DNA from: Piper betle
Taxonomy: Eukaryota > Streptophyta > Magnoliopsida > Piperales > Piperaceae
DNA: 64,000 bases
Assembly (NCBI GenBank): GCA_033002965.1
Contig: JAURVB010004689.1
Location: 1-64,000, forward strand
Direction of reading: 5' to 3'
A model generated the notes under the pieces. It was not told the origin of the DNA and made no database searches. It worked only from the letters and a program-made list of their open reading frames with translations. The position numbers were made by a program, and so were the translations under genes. This document shows, piece by piece, positions 1 to 12,614 of this stretch (the first letter of the stretch is position 1; each line of letters starts with the position of its first letter).

Positions 1-305
1 CATCAACAACCTCTACCGACCGACATAAAATAAACCCAACAACTCCCTTCTTACATCTCCTAAATTAAACCCGGCTCTGAACTTGGATCCGACACCATTT
101 TTTAAACCCTTACACCCCACCCACAATTCCGAATACTGTTGGACCCTTTGAGCTCCCAAAAGGACTTTAAACAACTAAAGAAAACTCGCAATAAGTGTTA
201 CGGGCACTCTCTTAATTCAAAAACTAGCTTAAGAATAAGGCTTTCCCATTAACTTATATACAAGTCACCAACAACCTTTACGACCGATGTAGGACAAACC
301 CAACA
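1..305 (-). mobile_element. TRIM-like miniature LTR element (family F), cut by window edge
   Basis: Read on the minus strand, a 110-bp terminal repeat at 196-305 begins TGTTGGGTTT (revcomp of the AAACCCAACA end) and ends in CGTAACA. A second copy of its start lies at 1-41 and runs off the window. Between them are about 154 bp with no coding capacity, and a purine-rich tract (revcomp of about 42-65) directly precedes the second repeat, as a polypurine tract should. Terminal repeats of about 110 bp around a tiny non-coding interior are what TRIM elements look like. A related single 110-bp copy sits at 25152-25261. No clear primer-binding site was recognised. Confidence 0.6.
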
Positions 306-1006
306 AGATTCTCCTAGTAAGCATGTGAAGTTTTCTTGAATCTTCTTTATCTAGAAGGTTAAAGTGAAGTTATATTAATCAGAAGTGTGTTGAAGGAGCT
401 ATAGTCTATAAATATGCGAGTGTAGAGCGTCACAAGGTTAATGTACTCTTAGAGTTCTCATCTTAAATTGACGCCCACGAGATGAGGCTCCCGAGTAGAG
501 ATTCCCTTATTGGGGACTCGGCCCTCCAAAATCCCATGATGTTCTACTAGCTCTATCAAATTCATCCTTTCGCATTCTTATACACCACATTGAAACATCC
601 TATCATTTTAACCACATCAAGTGGTATCATGATCACACCAACATATTCTATATAAAGTCCAATAATATTAGAATTAAGACCCGGATTGTGAGATCATATA
701 CATAATATAGCAAAATATAACATCCTTTACATATGCACGGGAAATAACATGGTAGCTAGAGCCAAGCTTGATATTGAATGCCAAAAGATAACCTCGTGCC
801 TGTAATCATTACCCCACACTTTCAAAAGTTCCACGTAGCATATATACTTAGGCGACTTATATAAGTACGTGCTTGTATAGGAAAAAACAAACATATTCCA
901 AAACGTCACTTACACATTTTCAGAATAGTATAGAAGCACACACACATATAAGTTCAAAACGTAGGAATACGGAGTAACATTCCATGGTAGCATATGCATG
1001 CAAGCA
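306..1006. other. Non-coding flank downstream of the glycine-rich protein gene
   Basis: AT-rich sequence without a convincing reading frame. Its right part should hold the 3' untranslated region of the minus-strand gene that ends at 1007. No repeat or RNA gene was recognised. Confidence 0.4.
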
Positions 1007-1342
1007 TTAGGGGAATCCACCGAAACCACCCCCGGCACCACCACCGTATCCGCCACCAAGTCCGCCAAGTCCACCACCGCCACCGAACCCACCGCCCCCA
1101 CCAAGTCCACCAAGGCCACCGAGGCCACCTCCATAGCCGGCTCCGCCACCAAAACCAGCACCGCCGAGGCCACCACCACCACCACCTCCGAAGCCACCTC
1201 CACCTCCTAGGCCAGGAAAGAAAAAGCTCTTATCCTCTTCAAGGCCTTCATGTGCATCGGCCATTTTCCTTGCACTTGCGCTGCAAGCAACGAGGCCAAG
1301 AAGCACAAAGATCTGGATAAGCCGCATGCTAACCATCTTCAA
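1007..1342 (-). CDS. Secreted glycine-rich protein (cell-wall GRP type), 111 aa
   Basis: Single uninterrupted frame of 111 codons. Residues 1-24 form a signal peptide: a short basic start, the hydrophobic stretch LIQIFVLLGLVAC and a small-residue cleavage site SASA before Arg. A short acidic linker follows (about 25-41), then a glycine-rich domain to the end made of GGG-F, GGG-Y and GGLGG blocks. This architecture fits plant structural glycine-rich proteins exported to the cell wall; that role is from family knowledge. Met codons at positions 1, 3 and 6 could all start it, and the first is chosen because the TATA box lies 50-60 bp upstream. Frames on the other strand here are low-complexity shadows. 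The gene stands alone, with repeats on both sides. Confidence 0.85.
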   Translation of the reverse strand: MKMVSMRLIQIFVLLGLVACSASARKMADAHEGLEEDKSFFFPGLGGGGGFGGGGGGGLGGAGFGGGAGYGGGLGGLGGLGGGGGFGGGGGLGGLGGGYGGGAGGGFGGFP

Positions 1343-1390
1343 GTAGCTTAACTAGTTTTCGATGAATGTTGAGTAACCAGCTGCTAGTGG

Positions 1391-1400
1391 GTTTTATAGG
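1391..1400 (-). promoter_or_regulatory. TATA box of the glycine-rich protein gene
   Basis: The minus strand reads CCTATAAAAC, 50-58 bp upstream of the ATG at 1342. That spacing implies a short leader of roughly 20-30 bases. Confidence 0.7.
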
Positions 1401-1932
1401 TGGATGAAGTGTGTAAGGTCAGACACATTGAAGAAGATGGTTTGGCGGAAGCTTTAAATGGCGAGATGAATAACTTAATTGGGTAGTTCGCCAGCACTCT
1501 TATCAAGTGGCTGAAAGCAACTTATGGAAATTTTCACGCTAAAGAATATATGAATTTTGACTTCTTCAAACAAGAATCCCCCTAATATTCTTTCTTTTTA
1601 TTTACTTTTTGAGGGTCTAATTTTCTTTCTTTGGTGTTGGAATATAGTTCCATCTAATTAGGAAAGATTCAATATAGTTGATTGGTTGTGAAACTCCTAA
1701 TAACTTTAAAATTAAAACTCTCCAAGTCCACACCAATAATATCCTTGGTCCCCCATTCCTAATTCATGGATACCTGTCCGACTCCCTATTAACCCATTCC
1801 ATAATTGCATTTGTTTGATTTCATGATTAAAGTGATAAAAGTTATGTATATATATTATTTTTCTTTTAGTTACATTATTATTTTAATATAATTTGAATCA
1901 TATATTTGTAATTGTCAAGTGTGAAACTAAAC

Positions 1933-1935
<3 letters not shown>

Positions 1936-1972
<37 letters not shown>
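1936..1972. repeat. AT dinucleotide microsatellite
   Basis: Uninterrupted AT repeat of about 37 bp in AT-rich intergenic DNA. Confidence 0.95.
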
Positions 1973-1975
<3 letters not shown>

Positions 1976-2279
1976 TTGGTCACTAGAAATTAACACTAGA
2001 ATGCACATTATATTAAAATGTTGATTTGGTCAAGTTAAAAATAAAATCATGCCATTAATACCTTTTAGAGCTTGACTTGAAGAGTCAAATAAATTCAAGC
2101 ACAAAAAGAATGGACTGTTACATGAATTAGTCATATATATATCCTATTATTTGTTAAAGAGAAAATTATTGGGTGGCATGATACACTATTTAAAAATCAA
2201 GGGTAGCTTATATATTGGGGTGTTTTTAAACAATGTCATAATTACCCTTAGGTCCAGAATTACTTTATAATTTATTTTA

Positions 2280-2480
2280 AAATCCGTTGTGGCTGGCACC
2301 CTAACCAGTGGCCACCATGGCCGGGAGGCCAGATGTAGCCTCCTCAACCTAGCATCGACAAAGGCCGAGGGGCTGCAAAATTTAGCTGACCGAGCCGGTG
2401 GCCGCAATGGCCAAGAAAGAACCAGATTTTGCCACCCGCCCACCCCAGCCGGGAACAACCTTGGTTGTGGGGTGAAATGA
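2280..2480. other. GC-rich island in AT-rich intergenic DNA
   Basis: About 200 bp rich in GGCC and GCCGG words between strongly AT-rich flanks. Short frames exist on both strands, but none resembles a known protein. It resembles the GC-rich islands inside the LTRs of this window, so it is probably a repeat fragment. No terminal repeats were found around it. Confidence 0.35.
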
Positions 2481-2499
2481 AAACCATATTTGAAAAATG

Positions 2500-4800
2500 A
2501 AAATTGCATTCAGCAGGTGTGTTATTAATTGAGGAGGACATCCAGAAGGAACAAAAATAAGATACGAAAAAAGGCCACCAAAAAGGTCATCTTACAGGGG
2601 CTGCATATGGCCTCCTGCCTGTCCTGGTCAACCGGAATATATATCTCCCCATGAATACAAGGGGACCAACAAGCTGACAACCTTTTAATTATTTTGATCT
2701 CTTGTCCCCTTATCATTAACTAAGTCAATTTTAGAACTTGCATATCTAATTACTAGTTCAGCAGTTAGTTGACTTATTTTTAAAATTTTAATGTGCCGGT
2801 TTATCTGCATAAGTTGGGATAATTATATTTAGGAAATGTGGCTTTAATTTGTTCTTAGATAAATTTATGAATTAAAAGGGTTATTAGATAGACTTATTTT
2901 GATTTTAGGATAGTATGATATATTATTTAACAAACGGTTAAGATTACGCTTCTCCTCTCCAAATACATCCAAAACCTACCCAACTTATATTGCCGTTAAT
3001 AGTGTCAGTAACTTCCTAGTTTAGACCATTTTTGAAATGTTACCCTTATATTGTGAATATAACTTATCATCCAACCTTCAAGATTGTAAATATCATATAG
3101 AGTTCCATTTGTTTCATAAATACTTCTGGTCATTGACATTGTTTTAAAATTTTATTTTAGTTCAAGAAACACAAAATGGTTTTGCGGTGACATTTTATGC
3201 CAAATTTCATGAATGATTCAAAAAAAATGTAATGCTACGAGCACCACCAAAATTTTGCTTACTTTTCCCCACGTTGAATTTGACTGACTTATTTAATGAG
3301 GAACCTAGATCATCATTAAAGGCAACCTAATACCGATCAAAGCTAACTACAAACGTTTATCCAAACTAGTTAGATCCCTACAAATTTTAAGGCATTATAA
3401 AGATCACAAAATTAGACAATAATGTGGAAATGATTTTAAGTACAAGTAATTAATAAGCAAATAGACTCAATAATAACTAGGTAAGACATGTAGTCAAATA
3501 AAACTTCAATAATAATGTGTGTGTGTGAGGCATATTAAGGTTTATTCTAAATTACTACTTGTATTGGTGAACAAGCCAAACCATACAAGTAGAGAAGTGC
3601 CTTAGAACTTGAAACAACTTAACTCTAAATAGTGAAAAAATCAAACTCAAGAGAGTTAAGTAAGTGTGTAAATCAAATGGTGAAAGTAAATAACATAAGC
3701 ACACAAACAAAGAGAAAGGAGAGGACAAAAAAATTTTCAAGAGGCTCCCAACTAGTATGTATTCTCTTCTTGCTCAAGTGAGTATGTCTTCATTCCTCCA
3801 TTAGGCAACCAATTTGAAACCTTACAAGCAACCAAGTTCGGACTCCTTCACAAGCACCCTTTCAATTACCAAGGAAGCTTGCACTCCAAATACTCTTAGA
3901 GCCTCCAGCAAACCTTCCTTCACATAAAGCAAGTGTCAAGGATCCTTGCTCACCAAAACTCTAAACAACCTTAAAACTTTACAACCTTGGATGCTACTCC
4001 TTCTCCAAGCATCTTCTTTCCTCAAGCAAGATGTTTCCCATACACACTCCCACAATTGAGAGTTTACAATAGCTCAAACTCACTTAATCAACCTCAAAAC
4101 AACAAAAGCTCTTCTTAGTTTCCCTCTGAATCACATACGAATACAAGCTTATAGATCATCCCAATCAAACACAAGCTTTAGCTTCCTAATTCACCCAAAG
4201 AGAACCTAAAGATCACAATACTAGCAGGAGGAGAGCAAGAGGTGTTCAAAACACACTCCCCAAGGCTTTCTTTATAGGCTTGCATAGCCTCTCCAAGAAT
4301 AATTGTTGTTGGGATTTGAACCCTCCCTTTTACTTTTTCCAACAGCTAGTTTTTACAAATTTTTCATTAAGATCGGTTGCTGAACAATCAATCAAATGCT
4401 GACTGAAGATTCACTTAACACTAGCAATGTCAGCTTCGGCTGCTGAATATGTGATCGAACATTTGCCAAACTATTTTCTCAAACTTCACCAATCTTTACT
4501 ATGAGCTTCTGAACTCCACGATAAGTTTTCAAAGTTTCAATCAAAAATCCCATTTGGTAGCCAAACGTGTGACCGAACACTTGCCAAACTCCAAGTCTTT
4601 AACTCTTCAACTTTTGACCATTGTCTTTGGTTACCAAACCCTTGACCGAAGGGTAACCGAAGTCAATTTCTGCACAACTTTATACGATGGCCAAAGTCTT
4701 TGCTTCTGAATGCATGGTTGTAGGTCAGCTTGAAGATTGAAAAACCCCTTCTTGCTTCATCTACACCTCCTCCATTCGATTGTCAAAGTTCTAATTGAAC
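2500..4800. other. Unassigned intergenic DNA
   Basis: AT-rich, with no credible gene. From about 3530 to 4800 the composition changes to C/A-rich text with scattered stop codons, which looks like an untranslated LTR or leader region of a retrotransposon read on the minus strand. No terminal repeats or domains support a firm call. Confidence 0.3.
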
Positions 4801-7039
4801 CGTAACACCCTAATTTTGGCCCAGACCTGCACCGAACTGTGATATTAGAATTCGGAAAGGTATTTGTTAGAAAACTTATAAAACTTACGGTACGGAAGCA
4901 GATCTCAACCCTTAAAAAGGATTAAGATGGTAACCTTATACAATTTTTCATATGATGAATGCTGATGATACTACCATAAGATAAATCTTATACTTAAGGT
5001 TTCTAATATGAGGACTCTGAGTCATAGGAAAGGCAGCACCTCCCTAGTAACTAAGACGGGTGACTTCTCAAATGCACACATGATCACTCCAAACTTCAAA
5101 AGAGGTGCACACCTGCTACAACAAAGAGGGTTAGCCTTCTATAATGAAGATGCATAATCCAATTTCTATACTTAGTTTCAACCTTTGAGTTAGGTATTCT
5201 TATTCATATATGATGTTGTTCTTGTAGTAAAGTAACATTGGGTGTAGAAGTAGATTACAAATCACAAAGCGCATCATCAGTACTAGGGCATCATGCCTTA
5301 ACACTTGATCTTCGCATGAGCTGTTGAGGCAACAAGAAGTGTTAGCTCATCTAACCCACATTCCTCTAACACATACTTATCTACAAGCAAATACGTCTTG
5401 CGTACCATAAGTGCTCATCGTCGTGATCTAAGACTTTAAGGCTTATGTGCCCTATAGACGTTAGTTAGAATGCCCTAAGATTTATACCCTGCACTACTAT
5501 AATAATAATAATAAAATAATAAGAAACATACATTTTACTCATTCATTGTACACATCCAACATCACAGCTTAAGGTTTAGAGCTCTCATTCACAATAATGT
5601 ATCCCATAATCCCATAGTTCTCAAAATACATAAGGCCAAATCCTCATAACAAACAAGCCATAGCCCCAAAGGAATACAAGACACAATAAGACAACATTGT
5701 CCTCTGTCAAGCCTCTTTATTTGTCCACCTATGCTGGCTACGAAGATAGGTGCTCACCTACATAGATATAGGAAATCCATCAGTTATTATACAAGTTTAA
5801 TTACCGGTCTAAAAAATAACTACTCATAAAAATTGGGGAAAGGACAGGTAGATAATGGTAACTAGGAAAGTTGCCACCTTTTGCCATGTTTGGCACCCAT
5901 ACAAACTTATACATGCATAATCAGAGGAAATAATGCAAACAAAACTTGTTGATAGAACTCTTATGAACATAACAACACTAAGTTCATGTGAACTGATGAT
6001 CTAAAACATGAGAAATAATTTATTTACTAAAACAGTCTACAGATCTACACTTACAGCTTGCAAAAATTATAACTATTTATCTATGTATGAAATTGACATA
6101 ATCTTATAGTCTATTTACTCCTAATAAATAGATCTATACTAACAAAATACTTAATAAATGTAAACGGACACAGAGCAACTTGAAATGAATGCAAACATCA
6201 TGGCAAAGAAAAGGAGGAACTTTTACCACTCATCGGTCTAAGGGGATGTATCTTGGGGCATCCTACCTCAAGACCTATGACCATACGAGATTTGACTAGG
6301 TTTGGAGAGAGCTTAGAGAGGCTAGGGAGGGCTATGGAGGTAGTGGTGAAGAAGGGAGAAGGGGCTTAGGTCGGAGCAAGGACGAGAAAGGGTGAAAATG
6401 GTTGAGAAGAAGCCCTATTCATAGGCCAAAAATTAGGCCTGACGTATGGGTGCTAGCTGAAAACGTTAGACCATACCACGCGCGCTAGTTGAACCAAGTC
6501 GCATGCAAACTCGGATCATTTGTCTGGCTGCAAAGGTGCTGGTGCAGAGCCTTTGTGCTGGCCAACAACATGCAAAACCCTCATTTGGGTGCAAGAGCGT
6601 TGGTAGGGTCGAAGCCAGGCCTGGAAACCTTAAGTCACCAATGCGAGGGCGTTGGCAAGACACCTTTGTGGTGGACACAGTTTGTACACTCCCAAGGTTT
6701 TTACCCTAGGATTGACCAGGGCAACCTTCGGAACCATGACGTGGGTCTCAGAAGTGCTAAGATCGTTTGAAAAGGTTCTCAAACACACAACAAGCAGTCT
6801 GACTTGAGAGAAACTCGGTCCTATACCTAACTATACTCAACACACCAACAACTGAAAAGAAGAGTTGAGACAAAATAGTATCCAGTCAGGGAATGCCAAG
6901 CATCAGGGGAGACTAAGGTTATGGCTCGTACGTGGCATAGCATACATACACATGCAGCAAAAAGCCAAGCAAGCAACATGATCTATGCTTAATACTAAAC
7001 TAATACTAAAACCATTAGGTGGAAAGCTCAGGTTTTAAA
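4801..7039 (-). mobile_element. 3' LTR, family D (copy D1)
   Basis: On the minus strand this block starts near TTTAAAACC at 7039 (the related copy at 28847 has TGTAAAACC) and ends in GGGTGTTAC at 4801. A purine tract AAGTGGGGGAGGT (revcomp of 7040 onward) sits just outside the start, as expected of a polypurine tract. The sequence around 5850-6070 is clearly repeated at 10690-10920, giving the second LTR of the same element. The region 6466-6770 is a GC-richer island with only shadow frames. Length is about 2.24 kb. Confidence 0.65.
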
Positions 7040-9327
7040 ACCTCCCCCACTTAGGAAAATTCACCTAAGGGGGTACACAACATAATAACTATGCACAAAA
7101 ACATATCGTACACCCGAAGAAGTAGGGGTGTGCTAGCACCTTGAGTCATCGCCCCTCATCCTCAAGCTCCCAAATGGCCACGTACTCGTGGATAAGGTGG
7201 GGGATCTAACATCAGCTCCTCATCATAATGACAAGATGCTTGAATCCAGAGTTGTGGGCATGCTCACAAACTGTTGTCCACGTACATCCTAAGACCTCCA
7301 TCTTCTTTTCGTACAAGTAGAATTGGGGCATCTTGGGGCAAGCAACTCGACTAGCTGAGTTCCCACTGAAATGTTTCTTGTAGCTAACTCTTGGGTTCTT
7401 GGAACTCAAATGGCGACCTATGGTTCATCGTCTTGGAAGTCGGCATTTAGCTTGGTAGCACCTCAATAACAAGGTCTGTTTGTCTAGTCGCAGGTAGGAC
7501 CGTTTCCCAACAGGTTTTACATGAATAGTGTCTCTACCTACCAAGATGTCATATGTAATCGGCAGGTCCGGCACTGGCTGCTCACGGGTGGCTATGATAT
7601 GGGCAAGAACGGCCTCCCAACCTGTCACTACTAAATACTGGGCTCTCTAGAAGGCAATGAGGCTGCCTCAGCTACCTCTACCTCTGCCCTGAAATGTTAC
7701 ACTCACATGGCGGACAAACTTATCTTTCTTGTTTAGGCAATTGATCACTGCTCTGTGCCTCATCAACCAATCCATGCCAAAGATGGTGTAAAACTCTCCC
7801 ATCGGCTAATTCACAAAGTCCTTTGGCAACATACGACGGTGAATGACAATAGGGACACCTCACACACACACTTTGATGGTGAGAATGGCATCAGCTAGGG
7901 TGGACACAACTAAGTTGTATCCTCGGTCATCTATCGGAACATGAATGCTATCTACAAATGCTCTAGCTATGAAGATATGTGTATTGTCTAGATCAAATAA
8001 CACTATTGGTCAGGCTGAATGTGTAATAAGTATACCAGTGATGCTTGTAGCATCCTACACTACCTGCTCTATTATGGTTTCGTATATCCTGCCATAGTTC
8101 ACTCGTCTTGCAGCCTGCATCAACTCACCCATAGGACCTGCTGCCTGCTCAACATCATCCCTCAGTAATGATTGAAAGTCTACTGCCGCAAAATCAACCT
8201 GTCTCTACTAGTAAAACTGTTTGTGCTATGTCCGAATTGTAGGTCACCCCTAAATTGCTGCCTCTCATGTTGGGTCTATGGTGCATGTAGGAGTAGCCGT
8301 TGTGGCAGTCCAGGCAAGCCTCTCTATGCTGGCTGGGGTCCACTGTGCTCTTGCTGTGGTGGTAGGTACTGTTGCTGCTGCGGCCTTGCAGAGCATATGA
8401 CTGCATAATGCCCTAAGTCAACACTAGTGTAGTAGACACTTATGATCCTCGGGCACACTGTCATGCTTCCTTTGATAGTGTGGGCAAACAGGCTCCTCCT
8501 CATAGTCTCCTACATAGGACTGAACCTGCTCCCACTCAAGTGTCCTCATGACGGCCTCTGTTATATGGCTCTAGAGGCGAATGTCGTAACTGCTGATCAA
8601 ATGTTGATCCTCAAACCTGATAGAAACTGGGCTGTCCAATTAACCTCACTCGAAAAGTTGCCAGGTTCACCTCACGCAAAATCTAGCCTCATACTCTACA
8701 ACAGAATACCCTCCTTCGTCTCCAATGACAGGAAGTCACTCTTCGCCAGACTCTAGATAGCGAAGGAGAAGTATGGGATGTTGACTATATCTCTAAACTT
8801 ATTCCATGAAATCTTCTCCAACTCTCATGTCCCAAGGTAAGCTGTATGGGCAAACTCCTACCAGTTCTTGCCCATACGCTGCATGGCTCCGGTAGCCACG
8901 TGACCCATAGCTCTGTCGAACATCCCATATGCATCAGCAATCTTCTCACCGTGTCTATCCATTCCATAACAATCTTGGGATTTGTGCTCTATAGGAACAG
9001 TTGTCAACCTATTTTTAAGAAATGGTTGACATCCCATCTCACTCCGACTTGGTGATCGAGACCATGGGCACCTGGTCCCTCACCTACTACAAACTGTCCC
9101 AGGCGTGCAGTCTTTACTTGCTCACTGCCAGCTGTTCTTGGAAACAGCACCCTTGCTACCATCCCTAGTGGTCGCATGTCATATAGCCCTACTAATGTCA
9201 GACCTATTGGAGCACATAGAAGCTTAGCTTTCGTGGTGGCAGTGGTGGCACTCTCTTGGGTTGAGACACTTTGAATGGCGAAGGTTAGCCAAACTAGTAG
9301 TAAAAGAAGTCAACTTTAATAATAAGT
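7040..9327 (-). pseudogene. Internally deleted Ty3/gypsy gag-protease remnant (minus)
   Basis: Minus-strand translation with several frameshifts and stops gives a gag-like stretch from about 9300 to 8400, including the words MEWIDTVRRLLMHMGC and NKFRDIVNIPYF. A decayed zinc knuckle (YYTSVDLGHYAVIC, first two Cys lost) follows, then a retropepsin-like region at about 8050-7680 that parallels the better protease at 31963-32400. After the spacer frame around 7628-7425 (GWEAVLAHIIATREQ), the sequence jumps to the extreme 3' end of pol at about 7400-7120. Reverse transcriptase, RNase H and integrase are missing. The element cannot move by itself. Confidence 0.65.
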
Positions 9328-10930
9328 TGTAACACCTCAATTTTAGTTGAGACTTGCAGTCTAATAATAAGGTGTAACACTCTTATATATAGGTTTAGGT
9401 CAGCGCTTATCTCATAAGATTTCCAGATTATCAAGTTCGAAAACCATTAAGGGATCTTCCCATCCTTTAAGTTTTATTAAACTACATAAAACTAGGCTAA
9501 ATGACCTGACATCAGAAGGGTCCAATAAAATGTTACCAGCATCGTCCAATGTCTAAAACTCGATAAATTCATGACAATGAAGAAGTCAAGTAGAGGTAAA
9601 GAAGAAGTGTCTTATGGATCTGGATGAGTCGAACTCCTTTCCTAACTCAGTGAGCTAACTACACGTAACCCAAAAGAGAGATAAAACCGAATCAAAATTG
9701 GATCGCATCGGCATGAAAATTAGTGAAAAGCCTTAGCTCATTCACAACACTAAAGGACCTTATTAATTTGCTTATATTTCATAATTAAGTATTAATCCTC
9801 ATTAGACAACATTAATTAAGGTTTAAAGTCACAAGTACACTTATTGAATAATTTTGCACTTAGTTATTCGTTGAATAGACTTAACTGGATAGTATTTTGG
9901 ATGGACCAACAGTGTCTGAATGGGTTGAAATTTTGAATAATAGGCCCTGACGTCTTAACCATTAGACTAGAAAATTACCAAATTCTTGGCAACATAGTAA
10001 ACTAATCCTAAAAAGTCTAGTTAAGGTGTTGTGAACAATGTTCCTATGCCGCACACTAATTTTCCACTGTCTTGTTCATAGATTTGGAGACACCAAATGA
10101 GCCTGAATAAAAAGGAAGAGTTAGTCAACACCGTGGGCTTAAATCATGTAAAATATCAAGTCAAAATTCCAATTATTGGGGCATGAATGGACTCAAGAAT
10201 GAGGGCATTGGCTAGATCATTGATGGAGCCTATTGGACTTTAATGGCTTGGAAAATGTCTACCTAACAATCTACTTGGCCATTGGCTAGCCAATTTGAGG
10301 GTTGTATTTTTGGGACACGACATAAGGTCTGGCACCACCAAACAACTAGGGTTTGAGATTTTGTAACTGGAGCTAGGAAAGTCCACTCCACAAAACTTGA
10401 TTAGCTAACCACCTAAATGATTTTTATCTTAGCCCAAAATGTACATGCATCTCGTAGACACTTAGAAAATTATTAGATAATTTTTATAGATTTTAATAAA
10501 GTTTTTTAATAAGCTCATCAAGGAGTACAACCTCACAAAATGATATATCATTGCAACATCATAACAAGCACACAACGCACTTAGTGGTTTTGTTTAAACC
10601 TTTAATAATGTCATTTTTGAATGGTAATTTAGCACGAAATTGCTAACATCCTAACCTACAATAACCCAAATATTACATCCAAACACAGCTTATAACCCGG
10701 TGCAATAATTGGGAAATAGGCAACTGGGTCACTATAATAGCAAAGTTGTCACCTTATTCTCATATGTGCATAATTAGAAAATACATTGTCAGCAAAACTT
10801 GTTGATCTACCTCTTATGAACATAACAAGACAAGATCATGCAAAATAATAACCAATTACATGAGATATAACTATTTACTCAAAGAGAGTATAGATCTACG
10901 CTTGTAGCTTGCACAAATTATAACTGGATG
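9328..10930 (-). mobile_element. 5' LTR, family D (copy D2), truncated
   Basis: Begins at TGTAACACC (the reversed GGTGTTACA end of the LTR) and matches D1 in order, for example 10690-10920 against 5850-6070. It also matches copy D4: 9440-9640 against 26480-26680. The LTR is cut short near 10930, where an inverted LTR-A fragment abuts. The terminal TGTAACAC word occurs twice (9328 and 9372), a small local duplication. Confidence 0.6.
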
Positions 10931-11384
10931 GCGACGTACGAGCCATAACCTATTTACTCAAGCGGGCCAGCGACGTTGAGATAGTGACTGGATGGCGGCG
11001 ACAATGGTCGTTGTTGCCTGGATTGGCGATGGAAGCACGGCGTTGTAGCTGCAGCTTGACTGCCGAATGGCGGGGGAAATGGTCGACAATATTCTGACGG
11101 TGACCGGCGACGTTGATCGGTGGTGGTGCGGCTACTGGAGGCGGTGTTGGCAACGGAGAAGGAGGGTGGAATCGAGGGTATGGGGAATGAGTCGGAGGGA
11201 GGGGGAGGGAGAAGAAATGGGTCGGTGGCGATATTGTAAATAAAAGTTGGTTCGTGTGTAACTCGAGTAAAAAATAATAACTAACTCGTAATAAATCTTT
11301 TAAAAATGCAGAAAAATAAGGGGGAAATCTCATAAAGTATAATACACACCATAGCACCATAATGACATATTATGTATATTATTA
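10931..11384 (-). mobile_element. LTR-A fragment, reversed
   Basis: The minus strand reads GTCATTATGGTG, then a TTTTTTACTCGAGT block, then TTTATTTAC followed by a C-rich island. This is the same order of words as in LTR A3 at about 43545-43700. The 136-codon minus frame here lies on the C-rich island and is not thought to be a gene. Confidence 0.6.
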
Positions 11385-11625
11385 TATTATATTATCAAAT
11401 CGAAATATAAATCGATTTCGAGTCGAGTTTGAGTTATAATCGAGTCAAATTCGAGTTATAACCGAGTCGAGTCAAGTCAAACACTATTTTGCTCAAACTC
11501 GGCTCGTAAGATTCTAATTCGAGTCAAGTTAAGACTCGAGGATTAAAATGTTAAGTTTCGAGTTGAATCGAGTCAAGCCGAACACCAAATCCTCAAAGTT
11601 TGCTCACTTAATTAACAGCCATAGA
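11385..11625. mobile_element. Small TCGAG-rich mobile repeat (family C) fragment
   Basis: About 240 bp dense in GAGTCGAG and AACTCG words. It matches, reversed, the block at 17875-18110 over its whole length, and its outer end TTAATTAACAGCC corresponds to the end of the insertion described at 17866-19243. It lies next to an LTR-A piece here as it does there. Confidence 0.55.
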
Positions 11626-12614
11626 AGTATTAGTCATTGGGTATTCTTTGTCACTCGTGAGGCCTATTTGTGTTTAATGCTATTAAAATTGACCACTAAC
11701 ATGCCCTATTGATGTTACTTTTAAGATTATGAAGAAATAAAAATAATAATTTTGACATAGGTCAATCTAAATTCTTCCCATCCCTATTTCAAAGAGAATA
11801 GCAATCCATCGAAAGTGCATCTCCTGTCTCCAAATAGAGCTTGCCAACCTCGATTCGGTTCCAAATTTACCCACAAAACCTCAATTGTACCATCTCAAAT
11901 CCATAATATCACCCTTTCCCCCAATTACCTTATATCACCTTAAAAAGTGAACGAATAAAGTGGGCACTCCAGAATTGAACTCCTAGAATGATGACAAGTG
12001 ATTATAGCCGAACATCATGCTTGAGAATATATGTGGGACAAAGTTTGCAACAAAGAAATTTGAATTTTTGGATTCTGTCTCTTTCCCTGCCATCTTTCAG
12101 TTCAATCGCTACATCACACCAAGCTAATAGCAATTGTTTTCAGTGAATGGAACCTATTGAACCGTAATTATAGCCTGCCCCATGACCGGTGAGACCGACT
12201 ACACGACATGGAGCAACTGTTTGAAAGAAAATAAAATATATAAGCAAATAAATGGAACAACTACCACCAGCAGCTCTATATCGACTGTGACTCATGTAAG
12301 ACGTAGTTACCCTGACGCAAGAGCGGTAGATGGGAGGCAGTATCAACATACAAAACCATAAAGATTGACTGCCGCTAAAATGGACTCAATGATAGCTTTC
12401 CTAATGATCACTGACCTCCCAAAATACTCCAAGGAAAATAACAGGCTAAGCAGTCGCATGGCATAATGCAGGCCAATTGGGTTATCCTTTTCTCTAAACT
12501 AATATCCTAAACAAGGAGCGAAGAATATACATATTTCAATAACAGACAAAAATCCCCTTTTTCTCATTTTTGTCAAAACAGAATTAAGGATTAAGATTTC
12601 TCTAAATCGAACAT
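11626..12614. other. 3' flank of the CPP1-like gene
   Basis: No reading frame of note. The part nearest 12614 should be the 3' untranslated region of the minus-strand gene. The rest is unassigned. Confidence 0.4.

Noticed and set aside
910..1320. Plus- and minus-strand frames of 70-108 codons overlapping the glycine-rich protein
   Set aside because: His/Arg-, Thr/Ala- and Val-rich shadows of the GGN-repeat frame, without their own start context or promoter.
10950..11360. 136-codon Pro-rich minus frame
   Set aside because: Falls within a reversed LTR-A fragment; homologous text in other LTR copies has no such frame.
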